30,277 bases of DNA from DATCVR01 sp036566745 (GTDB taxonomy: Bacteria > Actinomycetota > Actinomycetes > Jiangellales > Jiangellaceae), in NCBI GenBank assembly GCA_036566745.1, contig DATCVR010000390.1:1-30277 (forward strand), in the 5' to 3' direction. This document shows positions 1-7,334 of the stretch, one piece after another. How positions within the stretch are numbered: position 1 is the first letter of the stretch; every line of letters starts with the position of its first letter. Made by a program: the position numbers and the translations under genes. The notes beneath the pieces were generated by a model that saw only the letters and a list, made by a program, of their open reading frames with translations, was not told where the DNA came from and did no database searches.

Positions 1-163
1 CGCGCGGCTCGAGGCGGTCGTTGCGGTTGTCGCCGGCGACTGCGGCGATCGGGCCCGGTGCCTCGGCCCACTTGACCCCCCGATCGGCCGGGCTCTCCGT
101 GGACACGCCGGTGAACAGTGGAAGGTTCGCCAGGCTGGCCGCGGCGTCCGTCGGGTCAGCCAT
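1..163 (-). CDS. Partial gene, N-terminus only; CpaF/TadA-type ATPase by position
   Basis: The first 54 codons of a minus-strand gene run off the left edge. The ATG at 163 overlaps the end of the TadZ-like gene by 8 bases, and a GGAG lies just upstream inside that gene. The visible peptide begins MADPTDAAASLANL and has no recognisable domain. The assignment rests only on order: SAF/CpaB, then TadZ-like, then this gene, as in Tad/Flp loci where the secretion ATPase CpaF (a VirB11 relative) follows. If right, it would hydrolyse ATP at the cytoplasmic face to drive pilus assembly or secretion. Homology cannot be shown from this fragment. Confidence 0.45.
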   Translation of the reverse strand, partial: MADPTDAAASLANLPLFTGVSTESPADRGVKWAEAPGPIAAVAGDNRNDRLEPR

Positions 164-965
164 ACGTGTGCTCCTTCGTCAGGTCGTCGGAGGCCGGGGC
201 GAGAAGGGTCCGGTGACGGTGGATGAGTTCCTGGGTGGCGGCCACGGCGACCCGGGCGCTGCGCAGGAGCGGTGCCGCCGCGAACTTGCGGCCGTACGCC
301 GCCCCGATGCTGAGTGCGTCGGCCGCCGCCGGATCCCAGGCGAGCGACGCCAGCACGGGCGTCTCGAGGGCCTTGTGGATCTCCTTGGCCTTGTACGGCC
401 GGCCCTCGCCGACCAGCAGCAGGGCCAGGGTGTCGTCGCCCTGGCCGCGCTGGACGAGGTCGTCACGGAGCGAGCCGATGCGGGCGCGGGCCGCGCTGAC
501 CGCCGGCAGGTCGGTGCGGGTGACCAGGAGGACGGCGTCGGAGGCGCGGATCAGTGGCGTGGGCGCGTGGGTCATCCCCAGACGGCCGGTGTCGATGATG
601 ACGTCGGTGCCGGTGCGCTCGAGCGCGGCCAGCACGATGCCCAACGGCGACCACAGCTTGTCCATGCTGGCGGCCTGTTGGGAGCTGACCAGACCGGGGA
701 CGAGCCGCACGCGGTTGTCGATGAGCGGGATGGTCTGGTCGTAGAACTGCTGGTCGAGCGCTCCGCGACGGTGGGCCACGGCCAGGCTGACCAGCCCGCG
801 GTCGGGGACCACCGCACCCTTGAGGTAGCCGGCCAGGATGCTGCTGCCCCCCGAGACGTCCGCCTCGACGAGCACGGCGGGCCGGGGCCAGAGCATGGCG
901 AGCGACAGCGCCGCGGTGGTGACGCCCGGCGCGCCTCGGGTGGAGGCGAGACTGATGACGGCCAT
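156..965 (-). CDS. TadZ/CpaE-like MinD-family protein with degenerate P-loop
   Basis: This 269-aa protein starts MAVISLASTRGAPGVTTAAL, the N-terminal strand and P-loop layout of MinD/ParA proteins. The usual KGGxGKTT reads RGAPGVTT, so the catalytic lysine is replaced by valine. Later strands fit the same fold: VLVEADVSGG after the P-loop, DVIIDTGRLG in the Walker B place, and DAVLLVTRTDLPAV. TadZ/CpaE proteins localise pilus machinery, and many have atypical ATP sites. The start overlaps the stop of the SAF gene by one base, and the stop overlaps the next start, so the three are translated as one unit. The role as a localisation factor is inferred from family and position. Confidence 0.7.
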   Translation of the reverse strand: MAVISLASTRGAPGVTTAALSLAMLWPRPAVLVEADVSGGSSILAGYLKGAVVPDRGLVSLAVAHRRGALDQQFYDQTIPLIDNRVRLVPGLVSSQQAASMDKLWSPLGIVLAALERTGTDVIIDTGRLGMTHAPTPLIRASDAVLLVTRTDLPAVSAARARIGSLRDDLVQRGQGDDTLALLLVGEGRPYKAKEIHKALETPVLASLAWDPAAADALSIGAAYGRKFAAAPLLRSARVAVAATQELIHRHRTLLAPASDDLTKEHTYG

Positions 966-1669
966 CAGCCCTCCTCGCCGGGCGGCAGCAGAACGATCTG
1001 GATCCGCTGGGTGGCGACCCGGGCGGCGAGGTCGGCGGCCTGGTTCTCCGGCACCACGACGTCGACGACCGTCATGCCCGTCTCGGGGTCCTGCTTGGTG
1101 CTCACGACGGTGGCCAGGATGGAGTCGGGGGTGGACTTCGGCGGGTTGTCCTGGGCCTTGGGGGCGTTGACGATGCGGATCCGGTCGCCGGACTGGAGCT
1201 CGACGGCGGGCAGCTGGGCCGAGGTGACCGCGACACCCACGAGCGACTCACCCGCGGTGGGGGCCGACTCGCTGGTGAACGACTCGTCGGTGAGGAGGCT
1301 GCCGGCGACGAGGTCCCATCGGGCGTACTGGCCGATCACGGCGTCGGCCTCGTCCGAGGAGACCGGGTCGACGGAGGGATCGCTGGTGATGTTGGCCGTG
1401 GTGAGGTGCTCGGCGGTGATCACGGTGCCCCGCGGAATGGTCTCGGCGATGGCGATGACCTCTTGCGTGTCGCTGACGCTGGTGGCGAGATAGGCGGCGC
1501 CCACCCCTCCCAGGGCGATCAGCGCGACGCCCAGGCCGATCAGGGCCGGCCGCCGGCGCTGCTTGATGGGAGCCGCGACGGCGGGTTCGGGAGTGGAGTC
1601 GGCGGCGGCCTTCTTCTCGCGCTTGCGCCGCGCCGCGGGTGCCTCTTGCTCGGTGGTGGGGAGCGTCAT
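965..1669 (-). CDS. SAF-domain membrane protein, CpaB/RcpC-like
   Basis: The protein is 234 aa when started at the ATG at 1669. That start follows AGGA and lies 13 bases after the upstream gene; a longer reading would run 40 residues into that gene. Residues 1-40 are charged and cytoplasmic (RRKREKK), residues 42-63 form one membrane helix, and residues 70-130 form a SAF/beta-clip domain (IPRGTVITAEHLT). The rest is extracytoplasmic, with a second beta-rich segment (GVAVTSAQLPAVELQSGDRI) as in CpaB. CpaB/RcpC proteins are periplasmic or wall-side parts of Tad pilus systems. The gene sits between the RHH-like gene and the TadZ-like gene in a tight operon. Confidence 0.75.
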   Translation of the reverse strand: MTLPTTEQEAPAARRKREKKAAADSTPEPAVAAPIKQRRRPALIGLGVALIALGGVGAAYLATSVSDTQEVIAIAETIPRGTVITAEHLTTANITSDPSVDPVSSDEADAVIGQYARWDLVAGSLLTDESFTSESAPTAGESLVGVAVTSAQLPAVELQSGDRIRIVNAPKAQDNPPKSTPDSILATVVSTKQDPETGMTVVDVVVPENQAADLAARVATQRIQIVLLPPGEEG

Positions 1670-1682
1670 GGGGGAAGTCCTG

Positions 1683-2390
1683 TCAGTCTGCGTGGTCGCG
1701 TGACGTCGAAGCGGTGGTGCCGTCGAGGTAATCGGAGAGTGCCAATGTTGCCAACCGGCTGCGTGAGCCGACACCGAGGTCGGCGACAAGACGATCGAGA
1801 ACCTCGAAGTCCTGCTCGTACAGGCGGATGTTGAGGGGGGAGAGCGGTTCGTGGACCGGGAGTCGGGGCTTGGCCACCCGGGCGGCGAACAGCTGACCGC
1901 CGATGGGTGCGGCGGTGTCGCGCTGTTCGCTCAGACGGTCGTGGCAGTCCTCGATGGCGGCGATGAGGATCTCGCCGTTGGATCGGCCCGACCGTCCCCG
2001 CTCGGCGGCCACGAGGGCCAGGAGGTGCGCCGGGACGTGGACGACGCTGGGCCGGATGACCGTGGAGCCCAGCGGCTCGGGCGGGGTGGCCCGGGCACGA
2101 CCGGATGTCCTGCGGGCGGGGCGCTCGGGGGTGGTGGGCGCGGACCGAGGGCTGGGACTCGGGGCCGGAGCCACCGACTGGGCCGCTGGTTCGGCTGGCG
2201 GCGTGGGGGCGGCGAGTGGGTGGGCGGGCTCCGGCTCGGGGTCCGGGGCCGCCGGGGCGGCTGGGCGCCAGGGAGTGAGGATGTCGCCCAGCGCGAAGCC
2301 GTCGTCAACGTCGTCGCTCATGCCGCGACGGATGTAGCCGGCCGGGAGCTCTGCCGCCTGGCCGCCCACGGGTGTGTCGGACCGGGTCAT
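1683..2390 (-). CDS. ParA-partner protein with two ribbon-helix-helix-like segments
   Basis: This 235-aa protein has a short N-terminus, a long Pro/Ala-rich linker (about 42-108) and two segments resembling ribbon-helix-helix units. Segment 1 is about 109-153 (strand IRPSVVHVP, then two helices). Segment 2 is about 185-222 (strand LNIRLY, then helices DFEVLDRLVADLG and SRSRLATLALSDYL). Its ATG shares an ATGA junction with the stop of the ParA ATPase gene, the usual arrangement for a partition ATPase and its DNA-binding adaptor. It probably binds DNA near the locus, perhaps the inverted repeat upstream of ParA, and stimulates ParA. Two RHH units in one chain would be unusual, because most RHH proteins are single-unit dimers. 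The fold call is by eye. Confidence 0.6.
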   Translation of the reverse strand: MTRSDTPVGGQAAELPAGYIRRGMSDDVDDGFALGDILTPWRPAAPAAPDPEPEPAHPLAAPTPPAEPAAQSVAPAPSPSPRSAPTTPERPARRTSGRARATPPEPLGSTVIRPSVVHVPAHLLALVAAERGRSGRSNGEILIAAIEDCHDRLSEQRDTAAPIGGQLFAARVAKPRLPVHEPLSPLNIRLYEQDFEVLDRLVADLGVGSRSRLATLALSDYLDGTTASTSRDHAD

Positions 2391-3346
2391 CGGGCTCCTT
2401 CCATCACGACTCCGGCATCGGGCTCGTCCGCCTCGTGGCCGGCGATGCGGGTCAGCATCTCGCGGGCGAGCCCGGCGTAGTCCTGAGTCAGGGTGGCGGC
2501 GCTGCCGGAGAGCGTGGGTGGCAGCTGACGGGAGGCGTCGCGGTTGCGGGAGCGCAGGACCTCGAGGCGTTCGCGGGTGGCCTCGACGGCGTCGCGTGCC
2601 AGCTCGTGGGCGAGCTGGCCGCGCTGGCGGCAGTCGTAGGCCGACGCCTCGGAGTAGCGGACGACGGTGTCGAAGAGCGGGATGACGTCGCCGACGTCGG
2701 ACGTGAGTTGCTCGCGAGCCCGAGAGAGGACCTTCCGGGCGACGGTCTGGTGGGCGAAGATCACCACGCCGAGGTAGGTCAGGCCGGGGTTGACCGACCG
2801 GGCCTTCTCGACCATCGGGTGGACCATGCGCCAGCCGTCCCAGCCGGCCGGATCGGTCCGCGTGGGGATCACGACGTAGCGTGCGGCTCGCAGCGCCGTG
2901 CGCTGGAGCACCGGGTTGCCCGGAGCGCAGTCGATCAGGACGAGGTCGTAGTCGGCCGCGATGTCGGCGAGCCGTTGGGCGAAGACCGTCGCGACGTCGA
3001 CGGAGCCGCCGTAGTCGAGGGCCTGGAGATGTTCGAGCAGGCGCCCGCCCGGCACCGCGTCGAGGCCGTCACGAACGCGCGGGATGCGGGGGAGCGGGGT
3101 CCCCGTGGCGACCGCCTCGACGGTGCCTCGCCCGTGGTCGCCGAGCTCGCGCTGGGCATAGCCGAAGTCGAGTCCGAGGTTGCCGCCGAGATCGAGATCG
3201 ACGACGAGCACGCGGTAGCGACTGCGCGCGAGCTGGCCCGCGATGTTGGCGGTCAGCGTGGTCTTGCCCACCCCGCCCTTGCCGTTGATGAACGCGACCA
3301 CGCGGGCGAGGTTGGCGTCGCTGGTGGGTACGGACGGCGCCGTCAT
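2387..3346 (-). CDS. ParA-family partition ATPase
   Basis: This 319-aa protein has a canonical deviant Walker A (INGKGGVGKTT, K23 and K28), the VVDLDLGGN motif around D50 and a Walker B-like VLIDCAPG. ParA/Soj proteins form ATP-dependent DNA-bound dimers that position plasmids, chromosomes or protein machines. The open frame extends far upstream, but that stretch is unlike any protein and runs antiparallel through the sigma-like gene, so the ATG at 3346 is chosen. No clear Shine-Dalgarno precedes it, and a short or absent leader is likely. The stop overlaps the start of the RHH-like partner by ATGA. Because Tad-type genes follow, it may position the secretion apparatus rather than, or as well as, DNA. 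Confidence 0.85.
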   Translation of the reverse strand: MTAPSVPTSDANLARVVAFINGKGGVGKTTLTANIAGQLARSRYRVLVVDLDLGGNLGLDFGYAQRELGDHGRGTVEAVATGTPLPRIPRVRDGLDAVPGGRLLEHLQALDYGGSVDVATVFAQRLADIAADYDLVLIDCAPGNPVLQRTALRAARYVVIPTRTDPAGWDGWRMVHPMVEKARSVNPGLTYLGVVIFAHQTVARKVLSRAREQLTSDVGDVIPLFDTVVRYSEASAYDCRQRGQLAHELARDAVEATRERLEVLRSRNRDASRQLPPTLSGSAATLTQDYAGLAREMLTRIAGHEADEPDAGVVMEGAR

Positions 3347-3377
3347 GGTCGTCAACAGTAGGTGGCGGGTGACGCGA

Positions 3378-3408
3378 TGTATAGGTCGCGATTGCCGCCA
3401 TCCGCGAA
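3378..3408 (-). promoter_or_regulatory. Candidate promoter of the ParA operon
   Basis: On the minus strand a TATACA hexamer (3378-3383) lies about 32 bases before the ParA ATG. It would give a leader of roughly 25 bases, which fits the weak ribosome binding site. A poor -35 (TTCGCG, 3403-3408) is 19 bases further upstream. Only the -10 element is convincing. It lies just downstream of the perfect inverted repeat, which could therefore act as an operator. Confidence 0.3.
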
Positions 3409-3424
3409 CACACCCGCACGACGC

Positions 3425-3466
3425 ATGGGTGATGGATGGCTCATGTGTGGCCCATCCATCACCCAT
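3425..3466. repeat. Perfect 15-bp inverted repeat upstream of ParA
   Basis: ATGGGTGATGGATGG (3425-3439) is followed after 12 bases by its exact reverse complement (3452-3466). It lies in the gap between the sigma-like gene and ParA, about 80 bases before the ParA start and just behind its candidate promoter. Possible roles are a partition site or operator bound by the RHH-like partner, or a terminator for the sigma-like gene. Only moderate GC and no U-run argue against a simple terminator. Confidence 0.85.
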
Positions 3467-3489
3467 ACAACAGGCGCGATCGCCGGCGA

Positions 3490-4347
3490 TCAGCCGGCGT
3501 GGCCCTCCAGCACGTCCTCGCGGATCGCCGCGGCCAGGCGGCGCACAGCCCGACTGCAGCGCTGCCGCGCGGCCGGCCAGCTCAGCCCGAACGCCGCGGC
3601 CGCCTCGGCGCCGCCGGTGGAGCCCGGTGCCGGGCAGTACACCCGGACCAGCAGAGCGGCCTCGTCGCGGCTGAGGACACCCTGGTCCACGCCCCACACG
3701 AGCACGTCGAGCAGCTCGAGGTCCGGCACCGTGCCGGTGCCGTCGCTCGCCTCGCCGGTCAGCTCGCTCATCAGGGAACCGCCGGCGCCGAACGACTCCG
3801 GCTCGGCCGGCGTCTCCTGCCGGTCCGGGGCGAGTTCGGCGACGACCTGGCGCAAGGTGTCCATCGACAGGTTCGCGGCGACCTTCTCGCGCCGGCGGGT
3901 GATCGGGTAGGTGGCGATGACGTCCCACAGCGCCGACACGGCGAGCTGCTCGAGGAGATCGCGCTCGGCCCGCCCGGACTGCGCCGCGGCGATCCGGACC
4001 GCCTTGCCGAGCATCAGCTGGAGGACCGTGCGTCCGGCGAGGCGTTCGCCCGCGGCCGTCAGCTCGAGCAGTGCCAGGAGGATCTGGTCGGCGACCGGCC
4101 GGCTCGACGCCGCGGTGCGCGCCTCGATGTCGGCGAGGCTGCGGCAGCCGTGCAGCGCCTCGGCCTGCTCGGCCCAGCGGAGGACCGCGCGCTCGGCGGT
4201 GGGCTCGACGCGCAGGCGGGCCCACTCGAGGTTGAGCTGGCCGACGACGCTGCCGTCGGTGCGGCGACGCGCCCCGGAGGCGGTCCGCTCGGTGGTGGCG
4301 ACCTGCTGGCTGACGTCCTGGGCGGTGGTTGCGGTGATCTCGTACAC
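3490..4347 (-). CDS. Sigma-factor-like transcription regulator
   Basis: The start is the GTG at 4347, five bases after a strong GGAAGGAG, giving 285 aa; the frame is open further upstream but without such a site. The middle contains a region-2-like stretch (RDLLEQLAVSALWDVIATYP). The C-terminus (about 220-275) looks like sigma region 4: LSRDEAALLVRVYCP, then a helix-turn-helix (EAAAAFGLSWPAARQRCSRA). It probably binds promoter DNA and controls the divergent secretion operon, its own operon, or both. A conventional -10-binding aromatic cluster is not evident, so it may be a sigma-derived regulator rather than a working sigma factor. It faces away from the type IV-like operon across a 259-bp shared control region. 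Confidence 0.6.
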   Translation of the reverse strand: MYEITATTAQDVSQQVATTERTASGARRRTDGSVVGQLNLEWARLRVEPTAERAVLRWAEQAEALHGCRSLADIEARTAASSRPVADQILLALLELTAAGERLAGRTVLQLMLGKAVRIAAAQSGRAERDLLEQLAVSALWDVIATYPITRRREKVAANLSMDTLRQVVAELAPDRQETPAEPESFGAGGSLMSELTGEASDGTGTVPDLELLDVLVWGVDQGVLSRDEAALLVRVYCPAPGSTGGAEAAAAFGLSWPAARQRCSRAVRRLAAAIREDVLEGHAG

Positions 4348-4394
4348 GGTGGCTCCTTCCGCGTGGCTGATGACCTCCACGCTGCTCAGCCGCC

Positions 4395-4511
4395 CTTGCC
4401 CACCGACTTGCCGAGATCGGCCGGCAACCCGCCTGCCTCTTGCCCGCGCGCGGGCGTACGCGAAGAGCACTTGCCCGGGAGGGGATTTCTGCGGCTGCGG
4501 TGGGTTGCCGG
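4395..4511. promoter_or_regulatory. Divergent control region with CTTGCC boxes and palindromes
   Basis: The 259-bp gap between the sigma-like gene and the secretion operon holds CTTGCC(C/G) in the same orientation at 4395, 4407, 4439 and 4470. It also holds a 14-bp perfect palindrome GCCCGCGCGCGGGC (4442-4455) and a 10-bp inverted repeat CCGGCAACCC/GGGTTGCCGG (4421-4430 and 4502-4511). A TTGACG at 4533-4538 could be a -35 for the rightward operon, but no good -10 follows. The arrangement suggests an operator cluster for one regulator of both operons. No binding protein can be named from sequence alone. Confidence 0.45.
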
Positions 4512-4606
4512 GCCGGAATGCCAGAAACCCGCTTGACGACCGCGTCACAGGAGCGCGGACGGGATCACCTACGTCGTCGAACAGGCACACCGAGAAGGGA
4601 GCCGAG

Positions 4607-4930
4607 ATGGCCGAGCACTTCAGCAACCGCCAGTCGTTGGTGGATGCAGCCACTGTGCTGGCCGCCCGGCGGGCGATCGACAAGGAGATCGCTCACCTGG
4701 TCGCGGATCCCTTCGACCTGGAAGCCGCCGATCGCCTGCAGCACGTGGTCGGCGACAACGCGGCTCGCGCTCGTGCCGCTCTCCGGAGACTCAACCGGAC
4801 GGCGGCCGAGACCCGTGAGCCCTGGGCGCTGGATGCAGCGCCGGATATGAGCTCCGGTACGGGCCCGGACGACGAGGTGGCTCCCCTGCGCCCGGGCCCG
4901 TATCGGTCAAGCAACGGCGAGGAGGCGTAG
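4607..4930 (+). CDS. Small helical protein of unknown function, first gene of the secretion operon
   Basis: This 107-aa protein starts at an ATG preceded by AAGGGAG. Residues 1-70 are predicted almost wholly helical and charged (VLAARRAIDKEIAHLVADPF, ARARAALRRLNR). The C-terminal third is disordered, acidic and Pro/Gly-rich. It has no signal peptide or membrane segment. It ends two bases before the TcpC-like gene, so it is the operon leader. I do not recognise the family. A cytoplasmic accessory or regulatory role in the machine is possible. Confidence 0.7.
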   Translation: MAEHFSNRQSLVDAATVLAARRAIDKEIAHLVADPFDLEAADRLQHVVGDNAARARAALRRLNRTAAETREPWALDAAPDMSSGTGPDDEVAPLRPGPYRSSNGEEA

Positions 4931-4932
4931 TC

Positions 4933-6216
4933 ATGGCGCTGAAGGACTTCCTGCGTTTCGGTCCCCCGAAGGACGACGCCGACAAGCCGGCGGCAGGCAA
5001 GGAGAAGGTCACCAAGGAGGAGCGCGCCCAACAGGTCGCGGACGGTCCGCAGCAGCACGGCTGGACGGCCGGCGCCAACATGGCGACCAAGGCCACGGTC
5101 GGGCTGCTCTGGCTGGCGCTGATCGCCGGGCCCGTGGCCCTCGGCATGCGGGTCTTCGTGCCCGCCCAGGCTCAGATGATCCAGACGGGCACCGAGGCGA
5201 GCGAGCCGGGTGAGCTCGCCGCCGTCAGCGCCTTCGCGGAACGAGCGCTCGTCCTGTGGCTCGAGACGCCGCACGGCGGCGTCGACGAAGAAGCACTCAA
5301 GCTGATCTTCGGGGACGTCGAGCAACTCCGCCCCCGCGTTGCATGGACAACCGACAACGTGACGGTCTCCGATGTCGAGTTCCTCGAGAACCGCCTGTGG
5401 TCGGTGACGATGGCCGTGGACGTGACGGACGGCGTCGACCCGGCCATGCCGGCCGAGGAGCGAGCCGAGATCGTCCCCGTCACGCGGCGGATGTACTTCC
5501 AGATCCCGATCTACTACGTGAACGGCGATCTTCGCGCGCAGGCACTGCCTGCCGTGGTGCCTGCGCCGTACCTCGCGGAGCAGCAGGAGAACGCATACCG
5601 GACGAACGTCGGAAGCGCGCACCCGGCCTACGCCAGCGTCGCGGAATTCCTGGCCGCCCTGCTGACATCGGGGAGCAACGACAAGCTCGAGCGGTACACC
5701 ACGCCGGGCAGTGGCATCGAGGCGATCACTCCGGCCCCGTTCTCCGAGATCCAGATCAGCGATCTCCAGGCGACTACCGACCCGGGCAGCGATCAGGACG
5801 AGCCGACCGACGGCCAGACGCTCGAGGTCCTGGCGACCGTGCGACTGTTCAGTGCCGACCAGCAGGGCCTCACCTCGCAGTACGCCATCAGCCTCCTCGC
5901 CCGCCAGGGTCGCTGGGAGATCGCGGCGCTGCACGAGTCGCCCGAGCTCCGCACACCGATCGACCCGAATGCCACGCCGACTCAATCCACGCGCCGGCCG
6001 GACGGCTCGGGTGACTCCGGAACCGACGAACAACCGGACGACGAGCCCACCGCTCCGAAGACCGACGGAACGGAGCCTCCCGGCACCGAGCCCCCGGCCA
6101 CCGAGCCCCCGGCCACCGACCCCCCGGCCGAGGAGCAGCCCACCGACGGGTCACCTCCCACGGGCGACCCGACCGACGTAACCGCGCCGGGAGGTGGGGA
6201 AAGCGAGAACTCGTGA
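4933..6216 (+). CDS. TcpC/VirB8-like conjugation membrane protein
   Basis: This 427-aa protein has a charged cytoplasmic N-terminus (1-50), one membrane helix (about 53-76) and an extracytoplasmic part with two similar alpha/beta units. The units begin near AVSAFAERALVLWLETP and ASVAEFLAALLTSGSNDKLE, the layout of tandem NTF2-like domains in TcpC, the Gram-positive VirB8 counterpart. TcpC proteins form a core scaffold and contact VirB6- and VirB4-type partners. The last 80 residues are a Pro/Thr/Glu-rich tail with tandem TEPPA units, probably reaching into the wall. It sits between the leader gene and the small membrane protein gene. Confidence 0.75.
   Translation: MALKDFLRFGPPKDDADKPAAGKEKVTKEERAQQVADGPQQHGWTAGANMATKATVGLLWLALIAGPVALGMRVFVPAQAQMIQTGTEASEPGELAAVSAFAERALVLWLETPHGGVDEEALKLIFGDVEQLRPRVAWTTDNVTVSDVEFLENRLWSVTMAVDVTDGVDPAMPAEERAEIVPVTRRMYFQIPIYYVNGDLRAQALPAVVPAPYLAEQQENAYRTNVGSAHPAYASVAEFLAALLTSGSNDKLERYTTPGSGIEAITPAPFSEIQISDLQATTDPGSDQDEPTDGQTLEVLATVRLFSADQQGLTSQYAISLLARQGRWEIAALHESPELRTPIDPNATPTQSTRRPDGSGDSGTDEQPDDEPTAPKTDGTEPPGTEPPATEPPATDPPAEEQPTDGSPPTGDPTDVTAPGGGESENS
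6085..6129 (+). repeat. Three tandem 15-bp units in the TcpC-like tail
   Basis: The unit ACCGAGCCCCCGGCC occurs three times head to tail, the third with one change (GAC for GAG). It encodes TEPPA-TEPPA-TDPPA in the wall-spanning tail, so copy number could vary without breaking the frame. Confidence 0.8.
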
Positions 6217-6276
6217 AAGACCTCGTCACGACCCACACACGTCTGAGAATGATCTAGCCATCAAGGAGAGGGAGCC

Positions 6277-6666
6277 ATGTCTCTGATTCACAGCTTCGCC
6301 AGCACCGCACACGATGTCGTCTCCGCCCTGCCCCTCGACGTCGTCGCGGGCGGCGTGGAGGAGTGCCAGGAAGGTGAGGGCTTCACCGGCATCGCCTGCC
6401 GCGAGGGCAACCAGGTCGAAGGGCTGCTCAAGGGCCTGATCACCGTCATCGCCATCGTGTTCGTGATCTACAAGGCCGTCCAGTCCAAGTTCGCGCTGGG
6501 CACCATCTTGGTCTCCGCGCTGGTGGCCGGCCTGCTGATCTGGATTGTCTACAACACCGACTCCCTGTTCGGCTGGTTCGGGACCGAGCTCGAGAGCGCC
6601 CCCTCCTCGCCGCCGGCGGTTGTCGAAGTGGTCGCCCACACGTCGATCGATCCCACGATCATCTAG
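6277..6666 (+). CDS. Small two-helix membrane protein, VirB2-like by position
   Basis: This 129-aa protein follows a strong AAGGAGAGGGAG site. Residues 1-45 are amphipathic and carry two cysteines (C30, C41). Hydrophobic helices lie at about 50-66 and 73-92, separated by a short basic loop (QSKF), and a Ser/Pro-rich tail follows. Two helices with a short polar loop, placed just before the VirB3- and VirB4-like genes, recall VirB2/TrbC pilins or small channel subunits. No cleavable signal is obvious, so this is a positional guess. It may be an inner-membrane component of the translocation channel. Confidence 0.75.
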   Translation: MSLIHSFASTAHDVVSALPLDVVAGGVEECQEGEGFTGIACREGNQVEGLLKGLITVIAIVFVIYKAVQSKFALGTILVSALVAGLLIWIVYNTDSLFGWFGTELESAPSSPPAVVEVVAHTSIDPTII

Positions 6667-6722
6667 CCAGAGCACTGACGACGAAACACGTGCACCTGCA
6701 GACCGGAAGGAGGTGAGAGCCG

Positions 6723-7334
6723 ATGTCGGACGAAGAGACGTTCGAGACCGTCAAGTACTACACGCGGGCTCGGAAGTTCCCACAGCTCCTGGGAAGGTTC
6801 CCGGACGGGACGAAGATCCCAGGCGGTCCCTACACGGTCCAGCAGTTGCTGGCCGGCGTCGGCATCATCGCCTTCGGCAGCATGACCATGGGGATCTGGG
6901 GCATCTTCGGCGGTATCGGAGACATCGTCGTCCTCTTCATGGTCGGGTTCGCCGCGATGTTCTTCATCGGCAGGCTGCCGATGAACGGCCGGAACCCTTT
7001 CGCCGCGGTGCTGGGCTTCTACAAGGCCAGCGTCGCTCCGCGGGGTGGCCGCTTCCAGGGCAAGTCCATCCGGATCCGCCGGCCGCGGCGGATGACTCAC
7101 ATGACCAACGTGTACTACGGGCCGCTGCCGGCCATCGAGCCGGCGCCGCTCGACGTGTCGCTCGAGCCGGCCTACGCCAAGCCGAAGGTCAAGGCCAGGA
7201 CCCAGGTCGGGACGTCCGGCCAGCCGCGGGCGCTGCCGCACGGCACCTCCGCCGGAACCTCTGCGCCTCTCACGGGCCTCCAGGCCCTTCTCGCCAAGAC
7301 GGGCGAGTCCGATGACGAAAAGGCGGTGCGCTGA
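6723..7334 (+). CDS. PrgI/VirB3-like membrane protein
   Basis: This 203-aa protein follows an excellent AGGAGGTGAGAG site. A soluble N-terminus (1-37) leads to two adjacent membrane helices (about 39-65 and 66-90). A conserved-looking basic stretch follows (KSIRIRRPRRMTH), then a flexible tail. VirB3/PrgI proteins are short, have two helices and are encoded directly before VirB4, to which they dock. That is the arrangement here: the stop overlaps the VirB4 start as TGATG. The extra 110-residue tail is longer than in typical PrgI proteins. Confidence 0.7.
   Translation: MSDEETFETVKYYTRARKFPQLLGRFPDGTKIPGGPYTVQQLLAGVGIIAFGSMTMGIWGIFGGIGDIVVLFMVGFAAMFFIGRLPMNGRNPFAAVLGFYKASVAPRGGRFQGKSIRIRRPRRMTHMTNVYYGPLPAIEPAPLDVSLEPAYAKPKVKARTQVGTSGQPRALPHGTSAGTSAPLTGLQALLAKTGESDDEKAVR

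Noticed and set aside
3347..4225. Upstream extension of the ParA frame to 612 codons
   Set aside because: The extra part runs in another frame of the same strand through the sigma-like gene and is Arg/Pro/Gly-rich without a fold. ParA is complete from 3346.
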